Below, piece after piece: positions 1-11,100 of a stretch of DNA of 64,000 nucleotides (within the stretch, counting starts at the first letter, position 1; each line of letters begins with the position of its first letter). The stretch spans positions 2,108,001-2,172,000 of the forward strand of contig OZ014422.1 in assembly GCA_963965975.1 (NCBI GenBank). Direction: 5' to 3'. The position numbers and the translations under genes are program-made. The notes below the pieces were generated by a model, which was given only the letters and a program-made list of their open reading frames with translations, was not told the origin of the DNA and made no database searches. The stretch comes from Xestospongia bergquistia (lineage: Eukaryota; Porifera; Demospongiae; Haplosclerida; Petrosiidae).

Positions 1-543
1 GTTAGTGAGCAACGAAAGATTAATAATCTATCAGAGCTTGCTTCATATGATGTAATTATAAATTGTACTGGTCTTGGAGCTCGAGAGCTTGTCAACGATC
101 AAAAAATGTACCCAACGAGATGTCATATTGTCTCTGTGAAAGCACCTTGGCTCAAACAGTGGCACATAAGACATGAATCGGATCATGATCAAGTGGCTTA
201 TATCTTCCCTCGAACTGATGAAGTTCTTCTAGGAGGGACACATGAAATGCACAATGAAGATTTGTCTCAAGTTGATCAAGATCAGATACAAGGGATTTTA
301 GACAGATGTCAGAAAACTATACCAGGTTTGGTTAATGCTGAAATTAAAGATACTTGGGTAGGTATTCGCCCAATGAGAGAAGGTGGAGTTCGACTTGAGA
401 AGGAAAATAGTGGAGAGAAAGAATCACCAGTTGTTATCCATTGCTATGGACATGGTGGGGACGGTATCACTTTGAGCTGGGGATGTGCTGAGGAAGTCGG
501 TAGTTTAGTAAAGGAATGTATCAAAGATAAAGGACTGGTTTAG
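1..543 (+). CDS. D-aspartate/D-amino-acid oxidase, 3' part (tandem copy 1, cut by window edge)
   Basis: C-terminal 180 residues of a FAD-dependent D-amino-acid oxidase, read in frame from base 1; the FAD-binding N-terminus lies outside the window. It carries the NCTGLGARELV segment, the substrate-binding arginine region GIRPMREGGVRLEKE and the YGHGGDGITLSWG motif of the family. The pattern is closer to D-aspartate oxidase than to D-amino-acid oxidase. It is a close paralogue of the intact gene at 1846-2904. This copy ends in KDKGLV and lacks the C-terminal SKL of the neighbour, so peroxisomal import may have been lost. The family oxidises D-amino acids to 2-oxo acids, ammonia and hydrogen peroxide. 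Substrate preference (D-Asp or neutral D-amino acids) cannot be settled from sequence alone. Confidence 0.9.
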   Translation, partial: VSEQRKINNLSELASYDVIINCTGLGARELVNDQKMYPTRCHIVSVKAPWLKQWHIRHESDHDQVAYIFPRTDEVLLGGTHEMHNEDLSQVDQDQIQGILDRCQKTIPGLVNAEIKDTWVGIRPMREGGVRLEKENSGEKESPVVIHCYGHGGDGITLSWGCAEEVGSLVKECIKDKGLV

Positions 544-1180
544 TAATTTTGTTTAGTTATTATGTTATTATTTAATTAACTAAATGGAGGTTATATTAAT
601 TGAATTCCTAAGTCTGAACTACAAAATGGCCACAAAACCAGCCAGATGTTATCCAAATTTTTAACCCCTTCTTTTAAGTTTTATTGCATTCTCTTATGTA
701 AGCAGAAGTTACACGTTGTGGATTGATAGTGTTTAGGTAAGGATTTTTATTTGTTGTAACATAAAAAGAGACAATGATACTTTACATTAGTAATATGAAA
801 TGAACACAATAAAACAAATATTTTGATACAAGTAGACAACTATACTATTTAGTGTCACACTCAGTATTACAGAATTGTCAAATGTAGTTATCAAGTATTG
901 CATTTAGTTTCGGAGTATTACATGTAAGGTACACCAAGACTATCAACACTATTTGTCTGACTCTGTCTACAATGCACAAAATAAATCTAAATTTATAAAA
1001 AAAAACCTTGTGTGTTGTGCAACCTGAATGTAGATTTTCTTGTTACCCTGTTAAATTGAGTATCACTACAACATGTATTTTCAATACAAGCACATACTAC
1101 TAGTCTGTGTCTTACTGTTGCTGTAATTGCATTTGTTACATGTCACTGTGATAAAAAGAGTCAGATAGCTGATAAAAATA
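544..1180. other. AT-rich intergenic stretch, no gene seen
   Basis: This stretch holds the 3' flank of oxidase copy 1 and, on the other strand, the 3' flank of the small gene at 1181-1606. No ORF, RNA gene or clear repeat was recognised. Confidence 0.5.
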
Positions 1181-1606
1181 TTACTGAATTGTAACCTGTT
1201 TCCATCCAGTCATTAGAAAATTTTGTTCTACTAGTTGTTTTGTCCTGTAGTCAATAATAAACATTTTAAAACGTGATACAAAGCCTTACCTTGCATCAAA
1301 TAATTCAGTTAAATTATTGACTAGTTGAACATAATAATCATGATCATCTTGGTATCTATCAGGAACAAATGATTCACGCATATCTGTTTTCAATAATAAG
1401 CTCTGATATTTGTTGTATTTTTCTCTTTTACTTGATAGAGTTTGAACAAGAGATTCTGACGAAAGTGTTGTTGTACCACTGCTATATCTGTACATCCTGT
1501 ATAAGTTTAGTAATACCTTCAGTAAACATACTCCTGTGTGACAGCATAAGTTTGCATTAATTTGAATTCTTTTTAACTTTAAAATATTATACCTGACTTT
1601 GTACAT
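1181..1606 (-). CDS. Small 94-residue protein, three exons, function unknown
   Basis: Reconstructed from splice sites on the minus strand. Exon 1 is 1606-1593 (14 nt, beginning ATGTACAAAG), exon 2 is 1496-1290 (207 nt) and exon 3 is 1244-1181 (64 nt). The introns have GT/AG borders and total coding length is 285 nt, so the frame closes exactly. An in-frame TGA lies immediately upstream of the ATG, which fixes the start. The product is hydrophilic and probably helical, rich in Lys, Tyr, Gln and Leu (for example SSKREKYNKYQSLLLK and QLVNNLTELFDARTKQLVEQ), with no signal peptide or TM segment. I do not recognise the family. It lies between two tandem oxidase genes on the opposite strand, so it may have been carried along with or trapped by that duplication. 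A chance ORF cannot be excluded without a transcript. Confidence 0.5.
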
Positions 1607-1845
1607 TCACAACATACATGTTTGCTGGTTGATTACAGGAATTCTAAAAAATAGAGTAGTTCATCAGACACTGGAGGACATCACTAACATAGCAATTGCT
1701 AGCTGTGTTGTGATACAAGGAAGCTGTAATATTATGTATGGCTATAATTTTATTCCACGAATACACGTTCCAAAGTTCAAAGTTTAAAGATACCGGTAAT
1801 TATTATAATTATAGTTTGCGCATGCGTGGACCAGTATTGATTGAC

Positions 1846-2904
1846 ATGGCTGTCCCAAAACTGCATGTTGCTGTAGTAGGTGCTGGAGTAATAGGACTGT
1901 CAGTAGCTACACATCTCCTGGAGACGTTCTCTGATCATCTTCACGTGACGATAATAGCTGATAAATTCTCTCCTAACACTGTTGCCAGTGATAGATCTGG
2001 AGGACTAATTATGCCACCTGATCCTGAATATACCCTACCAGGCAACACAGGACGGCTATCAAGATGGGTAAGAGGGACGCTGAAAAGACTAGGTAGTCTC
2101 TATAATACTACTAATGGAGGTAAAATAGGACTGACCCTATTACAAGGCTATACCATAACACCTTCAAAAGTGAAGCCTGAAGAGATCCAAGATCTTTGGT
2201 GGAAGGATTTTGCGATTGGATTTCGTCATGCTGAGCAATCAGAAATTATGATATCTGACTATGAAGATAGGGGAGTGGTCTCATTTATCACATATATTCT
2301 TAGTTGTCCTACTTATTTGCCATGGTTACTGGAGAAATTCACTCAGTTAGGTGGAGTTAGTGAAAAACAAAAGATCACCAGTTTATCAGAGCTTGCTTCT
2401 TATGATGTAGTTATAAATTGTACTGGTCTTGGAGCTCGAGAGCTTGTCAACGATCAAAAAATGTATCCAATGCAAGGCCATATTGTCTCTGTGAAAGCAC
2501 CTTGGGTCAAACAATTTGTAGATGTTCTTGGACATGAGCCACGTAGAGTTTATATCTTTCCTCGCAATGAGGAAGTTATTTTAGGAGGAACGTGTGAATT
2601 TTATAAGGAAGATAGAATAATTGATCCTATAAAGGTACAAGGAATCTTGGATCGTTGTCAACGAGTAATGCCAAGTTTGAAAACTGCAGAAATCAAAGAT
2701 ACTTGGGTAGGTGTTCGTCCAATGAGAGAAGGTGGAGTTCGACTTGAAAAGGAAAATAGAGGAGAGGAAGGATCACCAGTTGTTATCCATTGCTATGGAC
2801 ACGGTTCGTATGGTGTCACTTTGAGCTGGGGATGTGCTGAAGAGGTCGGGAGTCTAGTAAAGGAATGTATCAATGACAAAACCAAGCTTAAATCAAAACT
2901 TTGA
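1846..2904 (+). CDS. D-aspartate/D-amino-acid oxidase, peroxisomal (tandem copy 2)
   Basis: Intronless ORF of 352 residues from the ATG of MAVPKLHV. An upstream in-frame ATG exists, but the Rossmann motif starts 8 residues after this Met, as is usual in the family. Visible motifs: N-terminal FAD dinucleotide fold VVGAGVIGLS; RSGGLIMPPD; NCTGLGAREL; the substrate-carboxylate arginine in GVRPMREGG; and YGHGSYGVTLSWG near the C-terminus. Length matches animal DDO/DAO (about 340-350). The sequence ends in KLKSKL, a canonical PTS1 signal (SKL), so a peroxisomal location is expected. It catalyses oxidative deamination of D-amino acids with H2O2 release. GLGAREL and APWVKQF are nearer to D-aspartate oxidase. 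The 3' end lies only 95 bp from the convergent WDR34 stop codon. Confidence 0.93.
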   Translation: MAVPKLHVAVVGAGVIGLSVATHLLETFSDHLHVTIIADKFSPNTVASDRSGGLIMPPDPEYTLPGNTGRLSRWVRGTLKRLGSLYNTTNGGKIGLTLLQGYTITPSKVKPEEIQDLWWKDFAIGFRHAEQSEIMISDYEDRGVVSFITYILSCPTYLPWLLEKFTQLGGVSEKQKITSLSELASYDVVINCTGLGARELVNDQKMYPMQGHIVSVKAPWVKQFVDVLGHEPRRVYIFPRNEEVILGGTCEFYKEDRIIDPIKVQGILDRCQRVMPSLKTAEIKDTWVGVRPMREGGVRLEKENRGEEGSPVVIHCYGHGSYGVTLSWGCAEEVGSLVKECINDKTKLKSKL

Positions 2905-2999
2905 AAGCAAATAAGTATATTAATTTTGTTAATATTTTTATATTTTAATTTATTATAATCAATTCTATTGTGGTATATAAAAAGTCATTTTGCAATTTT

Positions 3000-5453
3000 T
3001 CAAACAACAATGCTCATTGCATCAGAGACCAAACTAGCTAGATAATCTATTTCCCCATTGGTTTGTTGAGTGAGTTCACTACTTAAAGAAAATACCTTGA
3101 TAACACCAGTACCATCACCAGTAGCCAGTAGTCTTGGACTAAAGTGACAAGGAATATTAATTGTTGTTTTTTTTTTAAAATCATTTTTTGATTACTTACC
3201 GATGTGGGTTGTATGCAATGCAGTAAACTGGTTTTCTATCACAAACTTGTAGAGTGAGTTTTGGAGAAATGTGACTAAACTGTTAACAAATATTAGCATT
3301 GTATTGAAAGGTTGTATTGTACCTTAAGATCATAGAAAAGTAACTGTCCTATTGCTGTTCCTAAAGCTACCACTAAAGGACGTGTGGGAGACCAACTGGC
3401 TGCAAATAAGTAACCCTTTCCTGGCTCAAGTAGCAATAAAGGAGCTGACTAAACAAACAAATGATGGTATCACAATTCAACTATTTTAACTCCATCCATA
3501 CCTCTAGCAGTGTGTATAGTCTTGCTGTAGTATCAAGACCACAAGAAAGAAAGAGATTCCGATGGAATGGAGCACAAGACAGAGAATACACAGGACCATA
3601 ATGGGGCTTAAAGGAATATCGGATAAGTGTAGGTAAGTCATGATCAGCTAGAATAACACAGTAATTATAGGTCCATTATAATAACTTCTTACAAGTGATT
3701 AGCGATAGATCAGATTGAGAATGTTTGATTGCATCAAGTGAACATTTGACAAGTGAGCCATTTTCACAGCCCACAATAAATGTATTTGTATCTTCAGAAG
3801 AGAATGATAGACAAGTCCCTAGGAAGTACAATACTTGCAATAATGAATGACCTACTTGAACGCACCTCCTAGCTCAGATGTAGTATTAACTTTAGCAACT
3901 CTTAAATTACGAGGAATACTGGCAGACTTCAAACAAAATCCTTGTACTAACTCCAGTTCAGAGCTTTGCTTTTGTTTCCCCATGGAACCCCATTTCCAGA
4001 GAAGGATTTTTCCATCATTACCCAAAGAGAGAAGATGATAATCTTTAGACTCTTCAAGAGAGATCCACTCTAACTGAGCAATAGGTTCTTTATGTGACAA
4101 CTCAACATAACCAGACGAGGCAACCAATTGATCTCCATCTAGCCCACTGTTTAAGATATGTATTTCTCCTGCAAATTATAAACAGAATATTGTAAAATAT
4201 TAGCCCCGTACTATACCAGTAAATGTTCCTACAGCAATGATTGAAGGTAAAGATGGATGGAAAGAGAGTGACATCAGACAAGTCTGGAAAAGAAGAGATG
4301 TTATTGGTCTTTTTAGAAGAACTTACTGGTATTTCAGCTACAATATCAGGTTTGTTTGGATCAAGACTGCGCCTATCAATATTCCATGTACATACAGCTG
4401 ACTAGAAGAGTGTATATTAGAGACTATAGTGTTATTTGATAGCATACTTTATGATCACACCAGCTATCATGATCAAACTTGCCATAGCTATATAAAATAA
4501 AGCACAGGTCTAATAATTTAAATTATAACTTAATTTAATGAGAATACGCAAACAATTAGAATTGTTTTTAAAAAGATATATACAGATCCTTACCAGACAG
4601 CAACAACTGAACCAGTACAGTTCCATGATAGACCAGTACAAGGAAACTAAACAATATAACCAATATATTATAGGGTGTATTAGACAATAATAACATTTAC
4701 TCACTTCTGTACTGAATGAAGGATGTTGTAATGTATGTATCAAATTAACATTAGTTGTCTCTTCTTCCCATTGTACTTTGTAACCTAATAATTAAAGGGG
4801 TGTACTCATTAGTAGCCATATTTGACAACCAAGAGCTATATAGTTTAGGTGTGCCACACCCATCACCAAAAGGAGAAAAGGTGTGGGTGGTATAATGTAA
4901 GACTACTGAGACCCTACAATAGTCATAAACTCCTTGATACACATACCATCAAAAGCATGACTTTGTACATTTCTTTCTAGAGCTTTTGTCACCATAGGTT
5001 CAACTCTATTCAAGAAATCCTTCAACTCCTATAATTAAACAAATTAATTAAGTACATGATCACTGACTAACTGACAGCTGAGTTATCAAATACTAGTCTG
5101 TAACGACTGTCTTCTTGTTCTACATCAGTTTGAACCTAGAGAGCAATGGACAAGGAGGTGGGTGAGCAATAGGTAAGCTAGGACAATTAGATGCTGCACT
5201 TATGTTATAGAAAAGCAAGTTAGCAAGAATATTAAATTGATTTAAATGTATAACATACAGCAACATCCATGTTATCAGAAGGTTGTTGGGTAGCAGTTTC
5301 ATTTGTAAGTGTTTCGCTAGTTTGTGTATTGTTATCAATAGTAGTCCTATTAGGGCATCAAATTATATAATAAAATGAGACAGTAGTAATTTACCTTTCT
5401 TTCTTCCAACAGGAAGGAAACGAAACAGGCTCTTGGGACGAATCTTGAAACAT
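3000..5453 (-). CDS. DYNC2I2: Cytoplasmic dynein 2 intermediate chain (WDR34)
   Basis: Multi-exon WD40 protein read on the minus strand. It starts at the ATG of MFQDSSQEPVSFPS (5453) and ends at ...EIDYLASLVSDAMSIVV (TGA at 3000-3002). The diagnostic order of segments follows vertebrate WDR34: LLSLGNDGKILLWKWG, then ELVQGFCLKSASIPRNLRV, then FIVGCENGSLVKCSL, then PHYGPVYSLSCAPFHRNLFL, then YLFAASWSPTRPLVVA, then a last repeat with LLATGDGTGVIKVFSLS. The protein is an intermediate chain of the dynein-2 motor that drives retrograde intraflagellar transport in cilia. There are roughly ten short exons; the N-terminal exons (4.8-5.45 kb) were read less securely than the WD40 exons. The gene is divergent from the JmjC gene with 118 bp between start codons. 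Confidence 0.88.
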
Positions 5454-5571
5454 TTTACTTTTTGCTGGAGGCCATATTGTTTCTGAAATCATGTGTTTGG
5501 TTGCTAAGCAATTATGTACGGGGTCCAATTATTAATTTAGGATCCAGATGGAAAGGGAATATTTGGTTGAA
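5454..5571. promoter_or_regulatory. Bidirectional promoter region between DYNC2I2 and the JmjC gene
   Basis: Only 118 bp separate the two divergent start codons, so promoters and both 5' UTRs must lie here or overlap the first exons. No TATA box was recognised. Confidence 0.55.
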
Positions 5572-7918
5572 TGGCCCCCACTAGAAAGAGATGAGCCAGA
5601 TAAGAAGAAAGCTAAAAAGGATACAAATACCAGTAAATAGAAATTGTTAATAAACATGCTCAAACTTCAATCATGTGTTTATTGCATTGTATCCTCAATG
5701 ATTGTTTAAGACTTTCACTTTCATTAATTCTTTTTCAAATAGTTCTTGCATCAGAAGAAGTGAAATTAGTACAAAAAGAAGAGACATCACATGCTCGTAC
5801 ATTATTAGCTCAATGGTGGAAATGGAAACAGAGACAAAATAGCAATGAAGATGAACAATGTCTTCCAAATTCAACTAGTCCCAATACTCTTTTACATCAT
5901 GTAGCAAAGTACATATAATATAACTTTATTATTATTAATGACCCTATTATTATTAATGACTCTATTATTAATGACCGTATTATTAATGACCGTATTATTA
6001 TTAACCCTATTATTAATGACCCTATTATTATTAACCCTATTATTATTAATCCTATTATTAATGACCCTACTATTAATAACCCTTTTATTATTAACCCTAT
6101 TATTAATAACCCTATATTATTAACCCTATTATTAATGACCTTATTATTAATAACCCTATTATTAATAACCCTATTATAAATAACCCTATTATTAATGACC
6201 CTATTATTAATAACCCTATTATTATTAACTCTATTATTAATGACCCTATTATTAATGACACTATTATTATTAACTCTATTATTAATGACCCTATTATTAT
6301 TAACTCTATTATTAATGACCCTATTACTAATGACACTATTATTAATAATCCTATTATAAATAACCCTATCATTAATGATACTTACTATATTTTTTTAAAC
6401 AGGCTACCATCAGCTCAAAGATTTCTAAATCATCGAATCACTTACCTTCTAACTAAACATCAATTTGATAGCACAGTATTAGCGTCAATATCCAGTTGTC
6501 ACCATATAATGGGTAACATTGAGGAGGCAATGACATCCATCAAACAGGCATTGGACTCCTCTCATCAACAACAGTGTACTAATGAATATAATGATATAAG
6601 ATGGAAAAAATGTCTCATAACAAAACAGTATGAAGTGTTCAGAGAACAGAATGAACTACTAAAAGTTCTACGGGACAAGGAAAAAGCTGGTCTGGTAAAA
6701 ATTGGATTGCCTCAACCCATTCAGGTCTAGTCCCATTATGTGTATTATATAAATTGTATTATCTTGCCCTTCTTCTCCAGGTGGAAAGACGTCATGTTTC
6801 TACTCTGTCATATAAAGACTTCTTCTTGAACTATGCTATGACTTGTACACCTCTTATCATTACTGGTTTAGCTGGTGAAATTACAACCACTCCATGGACA
6901 CTAGACCATATCAAGAAGGTAAAGTTATAATACTTGATACTTTTATTTGATCAAGTATGCATCCCAATAGACTATTGGAGATAAAATTGCTCCTCTTCGT
7001 CAACTGGTAACTGGTAGTGTAGAATGGGCTCAACTAGAACCAGCTGGTCAATGCATGGTAGGTGAGTTTATTGATGGATTAGAAGACCAGAACAGCAAAT
7101 GTAAGTTAATTTAATGCTGAATTTGTTATAAAAATAATTGTTTTATTTATATTATTTTTAGCTTTAAAGTATTTGTTTGATTGGAGCCTGCCATTATATT
7201 GTCCTAATCTGGTCCATGAACTGACCATTCCAAAATACTTTGCTGGTGACCTCCTTCAAAGGACACCAGTGGGTTCACTCTACCGGGACAGCTGGCCCAG
7301 CCTGTTTATTGCACCTGCTGGTATAATGAGTGCTTTGCATGTAGACGCTTTTGGATCTAACTTTTGGATGGCTTTGTTTCATGGAAGAAAAAAGTACTTT
7401 TTGTTGAGCTAACATTATCTTCTACTATTGTAACTAACTAGATGGTTATTTTTCCCACCAGAAGATCTGCCTTGTCTCTATCCAATATATACACATTCTA
7501 CTGATGCAGTCTTTGAGTTGAATCTCTCAGCAGACAGCTGGGAAGAGCATCCTCTTATTTGTCTCACTCATCCAAGGGAGTGTATTCTGGAGCCTGGAGA
7601 GATTCTTTTTGTTCCGGCTGGATCGCCACATCAAGTAAATATGTTTGTATTGATAATTGATCTTAGATCTGGTACATACAGGTGGAGAATTTAGAGCTGT
7701 CACTAGCTATTTCATCAAATTTTGTTGACATGTCTAACCTAAAGTTGGTACAAGAAGAATTGAAAATAAATTCTTTACAAGATCCCAGAGCAGCTGAATT
7801 ATTACAAGCATTTAATGAGGAGGGGTTTCCTCTTTACATGGATGAACTTCAGGAGTCTTTACCATGGGATGCATTTAAAGCATGGCCAAGAGATGTGGAG
7901 AAGAAATTACTTATCTAA
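5572..7918 (+). CDS. JmjC-domain (cupin-type) 2-oxoglutarate/Fe(II) oxygenase
   Basis: Multi-exon gene. Start chosen at ATG 5572 (MAPLERDEPDKKKAKK): with donor 5633 and acceptor 5742 it keeps frame into ILASEEVKLVQKEE, whereas an ATG at 5549 runs into a stop. The N-terminal third is helical, with a possible weak TPR-like pair (NHRITYLLTKHQFD, MGNIEEAMTSIKQAL). The C-terminal half is a JmjC fold: FFLNYAMTCTPLIITGL, DLLQRTPVGSLYRDSWPSLF, the iron-binding pair in ALHVDAFGSNFW (HxD), the HGRKKWLFFPPEDLP strand, and the distal histidine in LFVPAGSPHQV. All three metal ligands are present, so it is probably active. The substrate (protein hydroxylase or demethylase) is not predictable. Intron 2 holds a long minisatellite. 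Confidence 0.82.
5925..6385. repeat. AT-rich minisatellite in JmjC gene intron 2
   Basis: About 460 bp of imperfect tandem repeats built on TATTATTAATGACCC and TATTATTAATAACCC. The unit is 12-15 bp and variable. It lies wholly within an intron; long ORFs across it on both strands (runs of Leu or Ile) are artefacts of the repeat. Confidence 0.92.
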
Positions 7919-8128
7919 AATGATTTGAATGGTTCAATATTTGGCATATGTTTTTGAGGAACATAGTATTTGAAAATTCAAACACAAAAAAACACAATCA
8001 AGTAGAAAAACGCAAATCTCATTGAAGAAAAAATAAAATTATTTTATTAAAGAAGAAACTCTTTAAAAAGGAATCAATACAAAAAGCATGTGATTATAAT
8101 TTTGCATGTGGAGGAGTAAGAAAAACAA

Positions 8129-11100
8129 TTAACGAACACGTTTCATCATGTAATCATCAGTGCTATTGTTACGAGGTTGGTATGATCGCCTATACTCCAT
8201 GTTCTCTCTAGCATTGACATAATTAGATCCCTGAACCATTAGGGTGAGTACCTAAAAAAATAAGGCAAATAAAAATGAAAGAAAAATTGGAGTCTGTGAG
8301 TACAGTAGTTTCTGCACATAACCAACACAAATGAGATTACATAATTGCTCTTAATCTAAATATAGTAACAAGAGATGTGCGTTACTATTTAAAGAAACTT
8401 CTGACAGATGGGATTTTGGATTGTATTAAAGTTGAGTACAATTGACTTACTAGACCAATTACTACAAATAAAGTGAAGATGAGAGACACACCAAATCCTA
8501 TACCTGCATCACCACCCTACAAGAGAAGAGAGCGATAAAGAACAGACTGTGTACTTTATTACCTTGTCACAAAGAGTTGCCACATCCTGTCCACAGACTG
8601 CATTAAGAAATGTGTAATCTAGTAATCAAAAATATCGGTCAGTATTGTCAATGTATTATACTATATTGTCAATGTATTGTCAATGTATTATACTATATTG
8701 TCAATGTATTATACTATATTGTCAATGTATTATACTATATTGTCAATGTATTATACTATATTGTCAATGTATTATACTTTATTGTCAATGTATTATACTA
8801 TATTGTCAATGTATTATACTATATTGTCAATATTATGCTGGATTATCACATCAATATTATGTTGGATTATCACATTGTGTAAGCTTACTGGTGCTAGGTA
8901 AACAGTCTGTTGAATCTAATGACTGTAAATCTAAATCACCACAGCTTAAATGGAGTTGAATAACAATTGTAATGAGAGCACTTAATGCAACTGTGACAAG
9001 TAGCCAGATGAAAAAGAAAGATATGCTCAAACACATGGACTGAGAGAGAGAGAGAGAGAGAGAGATAGAGAGAGAGAATAAGAGTATAGTATAGCAATCT
9101 ACTACATCTATCATTTAACTTAGCTCTGGACCTACTTGCCTAGTCTTAGCATTATTTATACTACAAAAAAAACAACTATTACTAATTTTGTTCTATGAAG
9201 AGAATGGATGGCATGTCCAACAACTGATACTACATAACCTAAACAAGATATTCCCGTGAGAACACACCTTACTCCAGTTACACAAAGGCAAGTACTGTCA
9301 TAGCAAAAATTACCAAGAGCTTATACATAATAAATATGATAATACCATATTTGTACATTATAATTAAATAACTATGTCAAAACAATTCATTATAGTTACT
9401 AGTATACAAGAGAATTAGAATTAATATTAAATTATTACTACTTACAAAGAAACTGCAACAAGGACCAATACACTTCTTGACCATACTAGCAAAGAGTTCA
9501 TCTCTGATGTAACCAGTGACACAATATGCCATAACAGTCGATATAACAACAGGTATAATTGTTAGTAAGACCACACCCCCAAGAATTGGTGCAAAAATGA
9601 CCACACTGGATCAAGAAACAATTAAACACGAGTACATTATAGTACAATACTTACAGGTGAGAGAGAACATCTGCAGTACTTATGATGACTATAGCATAAA
9701 CACTTGATGTTATAAATCCTATTAGACCTACTACAATAATACTAAGAGCCAACAATGTGACGTAGGGTGTACTATAACAGCAACGCTTACAACAGTCTTC
9801 ACAACCTATAGAAATAAATAAGAGTCATTAAATGTTACTTCTTTATTAGAACTAGGGTTCACTTTTTCTCTCTTTCTGTGTGTATGAGTCTCTCTCTCCA
9901 TCTCTCTCTCTCTCTCTCCTTCTCTCTCTTTCTCTCTCTCTCTCTAACACCTGTATGTATTTCTCAGTATCTGTATACAATTTTTGGTTTGAATATAGGG
10001 CAATTAAAATAGACATGCAGTCCATGTTATATAGTCACAATAATTGTTCAAACAAGACTAGTAGATAGTAAATATTTAAACATTTCTTAGACAATCCAAT
10101 AATTTGTATACACACAAGTCATCCTACACATATATAAGTTATGAACTGTATAAATACTATAATTATTACATGTACATGCTGAGATGTTTGACAGTTGATC
10201 CTAAAATGACATTTATGGTTATCATTAAACCATCCTGTTTATATATCATCTCTGTTTGACTGACAATGTGGCTAGGCATGACTAAAGTTGTTGTGTAGGT
10301 GGTAGATAGTTTAGAGTGACCCTCCTCCCTAGAGACCAGTATGGTATAGGTAAACCATATCATATGAAGAGACAATACATATAGTGGATGGGAGTATATC
10401 CATTAATAAATAACAAATAAGGATGAATTGTCTGTACATTTTCAAACAAATGTTGTCTAGGCAACTGGACAAGGAAAGTAATGTGTTGCATTTGTTTGCA
10501 GTGCATACTATTTATAGTAATTTAATTGTTAATGATGTAGTCATGCTTGTCTAACTAATTTAATATGCAGAATAATGATATTAAACACTTTGTAAATATA
10601 TATAAGCACATCTAATGATTCTTATTTCTCAAAACACACAATAACTGAACAAGCAATATACTACATATTTAGTATGTCATTATACCAATATACCATTTAT
10701 ATGACATTACACTAACATACCATTATATGACATTAGAACAATATATCAATGATCCATTACTCCATTATGTAAACAGCATACATACTGTTAATTGGTAATT
10801 GGTTGATATAATCACATGTATTGGTATAATGATATAATGACACACTGGTATAACAGTATATTGGTATAATGACACATTGGTATATTGGTATAATAACATA
10901 CTGGTATATTGGTATAATGACACACTGGTATATTGGTATAACGACACACTGGTATATTGGTATAACGACACACTGGTATATTGGTATAATGACACACCGG
11001 TATATTGGTCTAACAACATACTGGTATATTGGTATAACGACACACTGGTATATTGGTATAACGACACACTGGTATATTGGTATAATGACGCAATGGTATA

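Noticed and set aside
5549-5571. Upstream ATG for the JmjC gene
   Set aside because: Its frame meets a TAG after 11 codons; the ATG at 5572 keeps frame across the first two introns.
5938-6372. Poly-Leu and poly-Ile ORFs on both strands
   Set aside because: They lie inside the TATTATTAATGACCC minisatellite and are a by-product of its periodicity.
8610-8959. Overlapping Cys/Tyr-rich ORFs
   Set aside because: Produced by the 21-bp intronic repeat; all frames are open for the same reason.
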